NCBI GenBank assembly: GCA_009746045.1
Contig: RPFO01000384.1
Span: forward strand, 589,837 to 653,836
From: Mesostigma viride
Lineage: Eukaryota; Streptophyta; Mesostigmatophyceae; Mesostigmatales; Mesostigmataceae
Length of the DNA stretch: 64,000 nt
Direction: 5' to 3'
The stretch's first letter is position 1. Each line of letters begins with the position of its first letter. This document shows positions 41,201 through 52,470 of the stretch, one piece after another. Below the pieces are notes generated by a model, which was given only the letters and a program-made list of their open reading frames with translations, did not search any database and was not told the origin of the DNA. The translations under genes and the position numbers were made by a program.

Positions 41201-44200
41201 GGACGACTCGCTTACCTCGACACGCCTTGGTCCGGCACGACCACTCGACCCCCTGTGTCGCAGCAATCGCCTCCTTGACGTTGATGTGGTTAGGCTGCCC
41301 CCGCCACCGGTAGGACAGTGCCGTACGCCAGTGGCCACTATCCAGCAGGCTGTAGTCCCCCTCCTCCATGCGCTCCAGGTCCCAGTCCTCCCCAGACGTT
41401 AAAGCTGTCGTCCGCCACCCCGCGCTTCGCGCCGGGTCGCCAGCCGGGCACAATCGGCCCCAGGCAGGTCCCTGTAGACCACCCCACCGCCGGAGCCGCT
41501 CGCATCACTTGCGACGACCCGGTCAGAAAGGGGCCGGGCCCTGGCCGCCCTCAAAAAGGGGGCCAGGTCGATCGCCGCCTGAAGCTCCTGGCGGGCCCCC
41601 GCAGGGAGGCGCCAGCGGCGCCCAGGCAGGGAGGCATTCATGGCTGCTAGCAGCCGGTACGTCTCAGACCACACCGAAAGCATGGGGCGGCACAGCAGAT
41701 GCATCCACACCCACTTCCCAAGCACAGAACTAAGTTCGCGGTAGTATGTAAACCCGCGATCTAAGATTCTATGAGTAGCGGCGATAACTGCCACCACACG
41801 CTCAGGAACAGGCACCACGTCACCATCTCTTTGGTGAATGACCCCACCGCCTGCACACCAGTCTGCTCTGCTGTCGCCCGTACCACCTTGTCAGACTTCT
41901 GCACCAGCCCAACAGCGGCGTAGGCAGCCTGAACACGATCTAGCTGCTGATTCACCCCATCCACCGACGCACAGTGGGTGAAATGGAGGTCATCGATCGT
42001 CACAGCATGCATACCTTCCAGATCCTGCCGAGATTCGAAGCACGGCGAGGGCGCCAAGGGCGCAGCAGGGTCCTCCTCCAGCCTCAGCCGGACGGTCTCC
42101 CCCGCCTCGTTGGCCTCCGCCACCAGGATCAGCGCGGACATGTTGATGCTCAGCCCACGACTAGCCTCCAACGGCGGCTTGGGGCCACAGCGGTACAACA
42201 CAGACTGATGCACACACTGGGCCACGCGACGGCCAGCTTGTTGCCCATTGGCCAGCACAACATCCACGGCCACACCTTCCGACGAGCCCCACTCAGGCCC
42301 ACCAGATCCGACCACACCGGCATCCACGCACAGTACCGCCGCATCCAAACTGGCAGGCGGAGTCTGTTGTAGTACGAATCCAAATCTGATACGCCCCCAA
42401 AAACATCCTCCCCAGCGCGCGTGGGCAAATCGCAAATCACGCCAAGGTGTGGTAAAAAAGCGGGCATAGGATCTGGTAGTGGCATGTTGCCACGCCGGTT
42501 GTCCACAATCAGCCGTATACGGCCGTCGGGCTTTCCGACCCCAAAAGTACCGTTCACCATAGGCGGCTCCTCCTCAAAAAATCCACCCAAAATCCCCCTC
42601 TCCACACACACCGTGCAAACCCGCGCGAACTCCTCCATGCTACACCCCCGCGAGATCCGCATCGACTTCTGCAAGATCCGCTCTGCTGGGCTCAGCGTCC
42701 GTACCATCCTACTCTCATCATTCAAAATTGCTCCCCAAGAGGGGGGTAGTAAGTTCAGCACATCCACTTGGCCACCTTCCCCCGGACCAGGCAAGCCAAG
42801 CGTGCGGCCACTAACGGTTCGTAAGGGGCTCCTTCAGCATATTCACCCCCATCCACTACAGATCCTGCCATTGCCGCTACGGAACCACCGTTCCGGCGGA
42901 CAAAGGACCTGCAAGCATCATCGATCCCATCTAGGGCCGCCTGCTGCAGAGGCCCGGGCACACGGGCTGAATCTACAGCAGGCGGGTCTCGCCCCCCCCC
43001 CCCATCCAGTTTAACGCCCTAACCGTCTGACAGGCTAGTGTGCGAGCATTAAAAGCCCGACTCATCCTATCGCGCCTACGGCCTGAGCGTACCTGCTGCC
43101 ACCAGTCACGAGGTGGCAGGGTGCTGGAAGAGGTAGTGGAAGAAGGCACCGCTCCCTCACTTGTTGTTGTTGGACGGGCCGCCCTGCCCCTTCTTGCCGG
43201 GACCCTGCTCCAGCTTGTGCTGCAGCTTCCCCATGCTCATCGCCGCCCGCACCGCCGGAGACGCCAGCATTGCTCCACCCTCCTGGAATGGCAGCATTGC
43301 CGACGGAGTCCCCTTCCACCCGTCGACCCCACATCCACCAGCTGGCATGCCGTGATCAGCTTTGCCAGGTACTCGGCTGCTGCCAGCTCCAGAATTACTT
43401 CGGAGCGTGGCGTGGCCCAGTAGCCAAATTCTGTCACCATCGTGTCCAGAATTCCTGCCATCTGCAGGAGCAGCATCCGCCTCTCCCCGCTGGCTGAGCT
43501 GCCGTGCATCGTCAGCATTAACGATGCACGGATGGACTTCCCCCCCACGCTCTCCGCGTAGTCCGGCATCCCCGGCAGCACCGCCTCCAGCATGTTGCTC
43601 AGCAGGACCGGCGCTGCATGCCCGCTCAGCGCCACTCCCTTCGTGCGCGCCAGCCTGCCAGCAGTCGTCGCTGCGGCTGGGCTTGCAGCTGCTGGAGTCT
43701 TTGCCTGGTCCAGCAGCTTCGACATGTCCGATATCAGGTCGCCAATATCTCCGCCAGTGCGGGCGTTGCCCGGCCGCGATGGAAGCCCTCCAGCCGGCGT
43801 TGCATAGCCCGTCTCGGTCCCCAGCAGCCGACCTATGTTTCGGTCTAGGTTCGCCACATCCTGGTCGATCGCCCCAGGGGCGCCATCCTCCTCCCCAGCG
43901 CCCGCTCCACCATGCCCCGCCCCTCCGCTTCCACCTGCCGAAGGGGGAACACCCACAGTTCCCACCCCATCTGCTGACACTGGTGGATCCGGCTCTGCAA
44001 TAGCCTCCCCCAGTTGCGCTGCTAGCACATCGGCCAGGGCCTCCTTCCCATCCCAGTCGCTGACAAACCCCTTTCTCTCCAGTACGTCCACGACGTTCTT
44101 GGCACGCCCCGGAGTGAGCTTCTGGATCCGCTCTAGCCAATCCCCCTCCCCTAGGATCTTCTGGACTGCAGTAGCGGCCTCCTTTGGGGTGCATCCCTCC

Positions 44201-47200
44201 TTGGCTGCTTGCTTAAGTTTCGCTATGAAATTCCGGTCAGGGGCTGTCACTGTTAAGGTCGTGGTGGGTTATAATGCTTGATGTGTTATCTTGCGTTTTT
44301 TTTGTGTGATGTGGTCACGTGAGGTTCTCAGGCAAAAGAAACAACCTGCTTCCCTAGCATGGAAGCCCACCTTTTATAGCAACCACCTGTCCAGCCAACC
44401 CCTACCTGGGTGGCTGGGGTACAGGTGCCAGCACAAAAAATTATATTTTTTCTAAAATTATTTTTTCTTTTTGTGCTATACGGCGTTGCATTCTCCGCAC
44501 AACAGGTTAGTCATAGACAAAATGAGCATAGCTCACCAAGTTGTGTGTCGGATTTTTTAGCTGAAAAATATCGCTTCCCGTTTTAGCTCACCACAGGTGT
44601 ATTGTTTTCAGTAATGACCCCAATCGATGGTGGAATAACATGCCAAACATGCCGGGAAGGGTTTCCAAACATTGCTGGCCATGATCCCATTGAATTGAGA
44701 TGCGTATTCTATGCCGGCGCTATTTTTATAAGCGAAAAAACTTCTACCATGTCCCGTCCCGTTGACTTACAAAACCGGCAGGGAGGCAATCAGAGACCCC
44801 AGCTCCGGTGGGATGACACCGCTCAGGCTGTTTGAGAGCCGCTCCCTGTGGCCAGAGACAAGCAGAGCATCATGCATGCAGATGCCAGCAAGGACTGCGC
44901 ACTGAGTCAGGGAGGCAGCTTGAATGCCCGCAAGTGCACATGGCATGGCCCTCATCAACCAAGAGGCATGACCTTGCGACAGGTGGCAAGCGCAAGAAAA
45001 AGTCCTGCTGCTGCATCACACTGCATGGTATAAATGATGAGATTCCAATAGGGAGGCCAAGCCCGCAAAATAGAGCCCCACATGAACCGACAGCCATGCG
45101 AGCCGGCAGGCAGTGATATTGCCCGGCCGACCAGCGCAACTCCACATAAACCTCACGTAAACCTCACGTAAATCACCACCCAGCTAATGTGGGCTGTTGA
45201 TGAGGTCATGGGCACCGCCTCGTACTGGCAAATGCCAGGCACCGCAAGGCCACAGCGTAACCAGCTGGCAAAAATGAATGGACTCACAAAACCGGCAGGG
45301 AGGCTATCAGAGACCCCAGCTCCAATGGGAGGACACCGCTCAGGCTGTTTGAGAGCCGCTCCCTGAGGCCAGAGACAAGCAGAGCATCATGCATGCAGAT
45401 GCCAGCAAGGACTGCGCAGAGTCAGAGAGGCAGCTTGAATGCCCGCAAGTGCACATGGCATGGCCCTCATCAACCAAGAACGATGATCTGGCGACAGGGG
45501 GGACAAGGAAAGTCCTGCTGCTGCGTTATCCTGCATGGTATGAATGATGAGATATTCCAATAGGGAGGCCAAGCTGGTGTAATAGAACCCCAGCCAGATG
45601 AAACGACCACCGTGCAACATGGCATGCAGGGAAAACGCCCGGCCAACCTGCCCAACTCCACGTTTTCCCGATGTCAACCACCACGCAGCCACGGTGGGCT
45701 GCTGACAGTCTATTGCCGCCACTGCATGGGAAATGCCAGGTCCCACAATGCAACCCGCAGGCAAAAATGAATGGGACAGGACATACCTAAAGTGCATTTT
45801 TCTGGAAATTATACCTGCGGTATGCATTAGATTAGCATCGGGGACCATGAATAAATGATATTTAATAAATAAAATTTCCAACTAGTCGGGGGTGGACTAG
45901 CCCCCACCATCCACCAGTAATGCGCTAAAAGTAGAAAAAGGCGCTATTATACTAGGCACATTTCCCTAGCTAGAACAATGGGCACATAATTCCTGGTCAA
46001 ATCACATATTTCCATACATATGCTCCCCCCACCGTTTTGAGAAACTCTACCTAAGTGGGACCACGAAATAAAAATGGATGCACACGTTATTAATTTTCCC
46101 GTAAAACCCGTACTTTTTCTATTAAAAAAAGACATAACCACTTTTAAAAATGCCATTGCACATTTTTCACTCTTAGTAGTAGTTTTAAATACTAGAGAGG
46201 GGGGGGCATGCAGCCCTAAAGTTTGAGGTCATTCTGACAACCACAGGTCAAGTTACGTGTCGGATTGTTTAGCTGAAAAATATCGCTTCCCATTTTAGCT
46301 CACCACAGGTGTATTGTTTTCAGTAATGACCCCAATCGATGGTGGAATAACATGCCAAACATGCCGGGAAGGGTTTCCAAACATTGCTGGCCATGGTCCC
46401 ATTGAATTGAGATGCGTATAATTTCTAGGCCGGCGCTATTTTTATAAGCGAAAAAACTTCTACCATGTCCTGTCCCGTTGACTTACAAAACCGGCAGGGA
46501 GGCTATCAGAGACCCCAGCTCCAATGGGAGGACACCGCTCAGGCTGTTTGAGAGCCGCTCCCTGAGGCCAGAGACAAGCAGAGCATCATGCATGCAGATG
46601 CCAGCAAGGACTGAGCAGAGTCAGAGAGGCAGCTTGAATGCCCGCAAGTGCACATGGCATGGCCCTCATCAACCAAGAACGATGATCTGGCGACAGGGGG
46701 GACAAGGAAAGTCCTGCTGCTGCGTTATCCTGCATGGTATGAATGATGAGATATTCCAATAGGGAGGCCAAGCTGGTGTAATAGAACCCCAGCCAGATGA
46801 AACGACCACCATGCAACATGGCATGCAGTGAAAACGCCCGGCCAACCTGCCCAACCCCACGTTTTCCCGATGTCAACCACCACGCAGCCACGGTGGGCTG
46901 CTGACTATGTAATGCCGCCACTGCATGGGAAATGCCAGGTCCCACAATGCAACCAGCAGGCAAAAATGAATGGGACAGGACATACCTTAAGTGCATTTTT
47001 CTGGAAATTATACCTGCGGTATGCATGAGATTAGCATCGGGGACCATGAATCAATGATATTTAATAAAATTTCCAACTAGTTGGGGGTGGACTAGCCCCC
47101 ACCATCCACCGGTAATGCGCTAAAAGTAGAAAAAGGCGCTATTACACTAGGCACATTTCCCTAGCTAGAATAATGGGCACATAATTCCTGGTCAAATCAC

Positions 47201-50200
47201 ATATTTCCATACATATGCTCCCCCCACCGTTTTGAGAAACTCTACCTAACCCCTAAATGGTCTGAGATCCTGCCGATAAATCGGCTGGATCTTCACAATT
47301 TTGCAAACCAGATGCCATCCAACCTACCCATATCCAATGGCTTTCTTTGGGGGCCAAGCATGTCCATGAGTTGCCCTTCGGGTTGGTATATCACAACCTC
47401 ACATATATGCAGGGTAGGCCATATATAACTGCCGTCAAAGTCAGGGGGGTCAAGACGCGCGTTTTCATTTTTGGTAGAATGTGCATTTTGAATTATGTCA
47501 TAAGACCTAGGCACCTACCACTTCAGGGATGATAAACAATTAGTTGCTGAACAGTTTGAGCCATTGGGGTCATCAATTGGGTGGGTATACCAGCAGTTAC
47601 ACCCAGTACAGCCCATAGGGGTACCGTTGGTAAAAAGCAACCAAGAGGGTACCTAGGGGTGGGCATACTACCTACTAATATGGCCACCAACCATGCCAAA
47701 CAATACATTTACCTTCCACAATGATGGGGAAACATAACTGCATCATCACACTGCCCTTACATGGCACCTATGTGCAGGTGGTACCTTGTCCATGCACGTA
47801 GGTAACGTGGTACGGATACCCTACGCAAGGCATGCACTCTAGGAGGCAGCCACCAACAAACTAGTGATGTTGAGCCTATTTCAGCCTGCCCTAGCAAGGA
47901 TAAACTAGGCCTAAGCTGCTATAGCTTACCAGGTGATGACCAGCACACCTGGTGGCACATGCTGTCAATGGGAAGCTTTTACTCACCAGTTATGTGCTTG
48001 ATGATGCCACAGAGACCAGCCAGCTGCCTCACACTCATGCAATATGTGTATGGGAAATGTATAACAAACATATATGGAGGTATTCAAACCCATACAGCCT
48101 CTAAAACTTATCACCATCACCCTGTGGCAGGTCAACTGACTGAGGGAAGCATCTAAGAAGGGTGTTTTAGAAAGGGGCCTGGCCAGGGTCAAGAAAGAGC
48201 ATGAATAATGCAAAAAGAATGTGCGACACAAGCTAGAACGTATATATAAACGTCAAACATCGATAGGAAAACGATGCTTAAGCTTTACCAGGCATGGATG
48301 GCGTTAGCTTGGCCCAGGCGGTGGCCGCAAAATGACGCATTTCGGCACACCAAAGTTGTGCAGCATGGTCGCTGGATTCTGCGATTGCTGGCCACCCTTG
48401 CACGTTTACGACTACTATGTATCATAAAAAGTACAAAGAAACCGATATATCCTTATAAATACGCCGGAAAGGTATTGCTGTCAACGTTTCTATCGTCCGG
48501 CCTGATCACAGTTTTTTCCAGCAAGAACGCTGCCGACACCTATCAAATGGCATTCCCGCGAACCAAAAATTGTATGATCTTTAGGACGTATAAAATCAAT
48601 ATCATAAGTTTGGTGAGAAAATTCGAACGAAAACGTAAATGCCATGCGTGGGCGCAAGCCGCCATGGCCAGGTCGTCGTTTTCCGGAATGCACGTTGTTC
48701 GTGAAAAAGTACCCTGACCCCTTGTACTTTGACCGGCCAGAACACCTCTATAACTTTGTCAGAAGTATGCAAACCCATATACCATGCTTTAGAGTATTTT
48801 ATAAACTTTCGATCTTCTCAGCTAAACTTTTCCTAATTCTCAATAGTTTTCGCGGCATTTGGTCGCCCGAGAAGGGGCCGATGCATCGGCTGGAACTTGA
48901 TTTTTGGCGGAAAATCGGCCGCAAGACCATTTAGGGGACCACGAAATAAAAATGGATGCACATGTTATTAGCTTTCCTGCAAAACCTCTACCTTTTTATT
49001 CAAAAAGTCATAAACACTTTTTAAAATGCCATTGCACATTTTCACTCTTAGTAGTAGTTTTAAATACTAGAGAGGGGGGGGCATGCAGCCCTAAAGTTTG
49101 AGGTCATTCTGACAACCACAGGTCAAGTTACGTGTCGGATTTTTTAGCTGAAAAATATCGCTTCCCATTTTAGCTCACCACAGGTGTATTGTTTTCAGTA
49201 ATGACCCCAATCGATGGTGGAATAACATGCCAAACATGCCGGGAAGGGTTTCCAAACATTGCTGGCCATGGTCCCATTGAATTGAGATGCGTATAATTTC
49301 TATGCTGGCGCTATTTTTATAAGCGAAAAAACTTCTACCATGTCCTGTCCCGTTGACTTACAAAACCGGCAGGGAGGCGATCAGAGACCCCAGCTCCAAT
49401 GGGAGGACACCGCTCAGGCTGTTTGAGAGCCGCTCCCTGAGGCCAGAGACAAGCAGAGCATCATGCATGCAGATGCCAGCAAGGACTGCGCAGAGTCAGG
49501 GAGGCAGCTTGAATGCCCGCAAGTGCACATGGCATGGCCCTCATCAACCAAGAGGAATGACCTTGCAACAGGTGGCAAGCGCAAGAAAAAGTCCTGCTGC
49601 TGCATCATACTGCATGGCATGAATGATGAGATTCCATTAGGGAGGCCAAGCCCGCAAAATAGAGCCCCACATGAACCGACAGCCATGCGAGCCGGCAGGC
49701 AGTGATACTGCCCGGCCGACCAGCGCAACTCCACATAAACCTCACGTAAACCTCACGTAAATCACCACCCAGCTAATGTGGGCTGTTGACGAGGTCATGG
49801 GCACCGCCTCGCACTGGCAAATGCCAGGCACCGCAAGGCCACAGCGTAACCAGCTGGCAAAAATGAATGGACTCACAAAACCGGCAGGGAGGCTATCAGA
49901 GACCCCAGCTCGGGTGGGAGGTCGCCGCTCAGGCTCCTGTTTGAGAGCCGCTCCCTGAGGCCAGAGACAAGCAGAGCATCATGCATGCAGATGCCAGCAA
50001 GGACTGAGCAGAGTCAGAGAGGCAGCTTGAATGCCCGCAAGTGCACATGGCATGGCCCTCATCAACCAAGAACGATGATCTGGCGACAGGGGGGACAAGG
50101 AAAGTCCTGCTGCTGCGTTATCCTGCATGGTATGAATGATGAGATATTCCAATAGGGAGGCCATGCTGGTGTAATAGAACCCCAGCCAGATGAAACGACC

Positions 50201-52138
50201 ACCGTGCAACATGGCATGCAGTGAAAACGCCCGGCCAACCTGCCCAACCCCACGTTTTCCCGATGTCAACCACCACGCAGCCACGGTGGGCTGCTGACAG
50301 TGTAATGCCGCCACTGCATGGGAAATGCCAGGTCCCACAATGCAACCAGCAGGCAAAAATGAATGGGACAGGACATACCTTAAGTGCATTTTTCTGGAAA
50401 TTATACCTGCGGTATGCATGAGATTAGCATCGGGGACCATGAATCAATGATATTTAATAAATAAAATTTCCAACTAGTCGGGGGTGGACTAGCCCCCACC
50501 ATCCACCAGCAATGCGCTAAAAGTAGAAAAAGGCGCTATTATACTAGGCACATTTCCCTAGCTAGAACAATGGGCACATAATTCCTGGTCAAATCACATA
50601 TTTCCATACATATGCTCCCCCCACCGTTTTGAGAAACTCTACCTAAGTGGGACCACGAAATAAAAATGGATGCACATGTTATTAGCTTTCCTGCAAAACC
50701 CGTACTTTTTTATTCAAAAAGTTATAAACACTTTTTAAAATGCCATTTCACATTTTTCACTCTTAGCAGTATTTTTAAATACTAGAGAGGGGGGGACATG
50801 TGCACAGCCCTAAAGTTTGAGGTCATTCTGACAACCACAGGTCAAGAACTTACGTGTCGGATTGTTTAGCTGAAAAATATCGCTTCCCATTTTAGCTCAC
50901 CACAGGTGTATTGTTTTCAGTAATGACCCCAATCGATGGTGGAACAACATGCCAAACATGCCGGGAAGGGTTTCCAAACATTGCTGGCCATGGTCCCATT
51001 GAGTTGAGATGCGTATAATTTCTATGCTGGCGCTATTTTTATAAGCGAAAAAACTTCTACCATGTCCTGTCCCGTTGACTTACAAAACCGGCAGGGAGGC
51101 GATCAGAGACCCCAGCTCCGGTGGGATGACACTGCTCAGGCTGTTTGAGAGCCGCTCCCTGTGGCCAGAGACAAGCAGAGCATCATGCATGCAGATGCCA
51201 GCAAGGACTGCGCAGAGTCAGGGAGGCAGCTTGAATGCCCGCAAGTGCACATGGCATGGCCCTCATCAACCAAGAGGAATGACCTTGCAACAGGTGGCAA
51301 GCGCAAGAAAAAGTCCTGCTGCTGCATCATACTGCATGGCATGAATGATGAGATTCCATTAGGGAGGCCAAGCCCGCGTAATCGAGCCCCACATGAACCG
51401 ACAGCCATGCGAGCCGGCAGGCAGTGATACTGCCCGGCCGACCAGCGCAACTCCACATAAACCTCACGTAAATCACCACCCAGCTAATGTGGGCTGTTGA
51501 CGAGGTCATGCAGCCACGAACTGGCAAATGCCAGGCCCCACCACGTAACCAGCTCAGGTAAAAAATAATGGACTTACAAAACCGGCAGGGAGGCTATCAG
51601 AGACCCCAGCTCGGGTGGGATGACACCTCTAAGGCTGTGATCTGACAAGCGCCTGTGGGCAGGGACATGCAGCGCATCACACATGCAGAAGGATGTCAGC
51701 AAAGCAAGGGAGGCAGCTCCAACATTGGCCAATTAAGTTCACGTTTACACTCATCAACCAAGCAAGATCGCTTGCGACTGGAGGCACAAAGAATCCTGCT
51801 GCCGCATAATCCTGCATGGTATGAATGATGGGATTCTGTAAGGGTGCCCACGCTGCACGTGGTTGTAGAACCCCAGATGAAAAGTCAACCATGCAACATG
51901 GTATGCAGTGAAAATGCCCGGCCTGAGCCTACCCAATTTCGCGTTTTCTGATGTCAACCACCACCCAGCCTTGGTGGTCTGCTGACAGTGTAATGCCGCC
52001 ACTGCATGGGAAATTCCAGGCCCAACAATACTAGCAGCTCTGGGCACAAAAATAGAATTGACTTACAGGAACATAAGGGATGCTAGAGACCCCAGCTCCG
52101 GTGGGATGACACCGCTCAGGCTGCTATTGGACAGCTCC
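29223..52138 (-). CDS. LRR exons, group 2 (20 exons in the higher-order array)
   Basis: Exons on the minus strand: 29223-29297, 29747-29821, 30936-31010, 31446-31520, 32640-32714, 33150-33224, 34342-34416, 34852-34926, 36046-36120, 36556-36630, 37750-37824, 38260-38334, 44771-44845, 45288-45362, 46487-46561, 49362-49436, 49877-49954, 51084-51158, 51578-51652 and 52067-52138. All have lengths divisible by three, phase 2 at both ends, donors GTAAGT or GTGAGT and acceptors ending CAG. Type a exons encode LSGVIPPELGSLIASLPVL. Many type b exons read LSGDLPPKLGSL, with acceptor GCTCCAG instead of GGCCACAG. They are either extra repeats of the same LRR protein as group 1 or an amplified non-expressed segment. 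The b substitutions (VIPPE to DLPPK) change the LRR core edge and would alter the solenoid surface. Confidence 0.65.
39218..39414 (-). repeat. split direct repeat B2 (outer)
   Basis: 197 bp, near-identical to 39647-39843 (starts ATCCATTTCTGGCC, ends CTGCTCTACCC). Confidence 0.9.
39439..39646 (-). repeat. split direct repeat A2
   Basis: 208 bp, near-identical to 44330-44539 (AGGCAAAAGAAACAACCTGC to GCATAGCTCACCAA). Separated from B2 by 24 bp. Confidence 0.9.
39647..39843 (-). repeat. split direct repeat B1
   Basis: Second copy of the 197-bp B repeat, abutting A2 at the CAA junction (39644-39646). Confidence 0.9.
40037..42961 (-). pseudogene. YR retrotransposon pol: reverse transcriptase, RNase H, tyrosine recombinase (frameshifted)
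   Basis: The minus-strand reading shows RT motifs KPDGRIRLIVDNRRGN and SDLDSYYNRLRLP (first catalytic Asp), MGNKLAVAW, and TIDDLHF (the catalytic DD, about 41980-42000). RNase H follows with VVASDASGSGG, NHINVKEAIAA and WVATDHNPADKASR. After the 2A-like motif comes the recombinase: Arg in YLRISEALGL (about 40544), H-x-x-R in FSFHSLRHGG (about 40235-40255) and a candidate nucleophile Tyr in SVTRYI (codon 40151-40153). All four R-H-R-Y residues are visible. The enzymes copy the element RNA and integrate the circular product. Single-base frame changes occur near 42780, 42230, 41830, 41415, 40370 and 40240, so this copy cannot make one continuous product as sequenced. Confidence 0.8.
40971..41000 (-). 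other. 2A-like ribosome-skipping motif between RNase H and recombinase
   Basis: The minus strand encodes CGDVHPNPGP. The canonical 2A core is D(V/I)ExNPGP, and here Glu is His. It sits in frame between the end of RNase H (HNPADKASRRGAW) and the start of the recombinase region, where skipping would release the recombinase as a separate protein. Confidence 0.6.
43157..44250 (-). pseudogene. YR retrotransposon gag (one frameshift)
   Basis: ATG at 44250 (MTAPDRNFIAKLKQAAKEG). An N-terminal helical region is followed by a Gly/Ala-rich linker (residues about 95-135), then a conserved-looking helical region ending AAAEYLAKLITACQLVDVGST. One frame change near 43320 leads into a short basic tail (KLEQGPGKKGQGG) and a stop at 43157. 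No zinc knuckle is visible. The protein is expected to assemble the element ribonucleoprotein. It is identified by position and by intactness relative to pol rather than by a named domain. Confidence 0.65.
44330..44539 (-). repeat. split direct repeat A1 (outer, upstream end)
   Basis: 210 bp, near-identical to 39439-39646. It lies just upstream of the gag start, so it should carry the promoter or leader. Confidence 0.9.
47250..48937. mobile_element. 1688-bp DNA element with perfect 14-bp inverted ends, inserted in S
   Basis: The ends are CCCCTAAATGGTCT (47250-47263) and AGACCATTTAGGGG (48924-48937). Subterminal ATCGGCTGGA-type motifs occur near both ends. Other S copies read CTCTACCTAAGTGGGACCACG at this point. 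Here the five bases GTGGG are missing and no target duplication is visible, so the family is unclear. A plus-strand 147-aa open frame (48274-48717) has no recognisable domain. Confidence 0.7.
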
Positions 52139-52470
52139 CTGTGGCCGGAGGCAAGCAGGGCGTCGCGCATACAGGTGTAAACCAGGACTGCACCGTGCCA
52201 GGGAGTCAGCTTGAATGCCCGCACGTTCACATGGCATGGCCCTCATCAACCAAGAGGACTGACCTTGCGACAGGGGGAACAAGGAAAGTCCTGATGCTGC
52301 ATTGTACCCTGCATGGTATGAATTATGAGATTCGAATAGCGAGGCCAGGCCGGTGTAATAGAGCCCCAGATGCACCGACAAACATGCAACATGGCATGCA
52401 GTGAAAACGTCCGGCCGACCTGCCCAACTTCACATTGGATGTCAACCAGCAGCCAGCCATTGGGGGTTGT

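Larger units (their letters stand above)
39218..44539 (-). mobile_element. Ngaro/PAT-type tyrosine-recombinase retrotransposon with complete split direct repeats
   Basis: 5322 bp, coding on the minus strand in the order gag, RT, RNase H, 2A-like motif, tyrosine recombinase. The termini are split direct repeats in the order A1 (44539-44330), coding region, B1 (39843-39647), A2 (39646-39439), B2 (39414-39218), which is diagnostic of YR retrotransposons. The trinucleotide CAA is found at the outer left junction, the A2/B1 junction and the right end, and once in the empty site of sister units. Removing the element restores the 1.70-kb unit exactly, with no target duplication. That is what recombinase-mediated insertion of a circular intermediate predicts. 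No methyltransferase domain was noticed, which favours Ngaro over classical DIRS. Confidence 0.88.
29213..52470 (-). repeat. 1.70-kb higher-order repeat array: S element + LRR monomer a + LRR monomer b, about 10 units
   Basis: Unit starts (the GACTTAC of exon a) fall near 29214, 30927, 32631, 34333, 36037, 37741, 44764, 46478, 49353 and 51075. Steps are 1713, 1704, 1702, 1704 and 1704 bp. The 37741-44764 step becomes 1701 bp once the 5322-bp retrotransposon is removed. Intact S copies lie at 30232-30925, 31931-32629, 33634-34331, 35337-36035, 37041-37739, 45773-46476 and 50365-51073. Interrupted ones are 38745-44760 and 46972-49351. The unit at 46478 has one monomer instead of two. Identity between units is visibly very high in exons, introns and S alike, so the expansion is recent or homogenised. 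Confidence 0.9.

Noticed and set aside
48274-48717. 147-aa plus frame as a transposase
   Set aside because: No catalytic motif or domain recognised. Length and composition are compatible with chance in a non-autonomous element.
29846-50440. Recurrent minus-strand 146-153 aa frames beginning MHTAGIISRKMH or MVPDANLMH
   Set aside because: They run through S-element ends and LRR introns without splice logic, and their recurrence is explained by the repeat unit.
29214-51344. Recurrent plus-strand 60-90 aa frames beginning MTYKTGREAIRDPSS and similar
   Set aside because: They are antisense to the LRR exons and introns. Conservation follows the DNA repeat, and splice signals and LRR motifs are on the minus strand.
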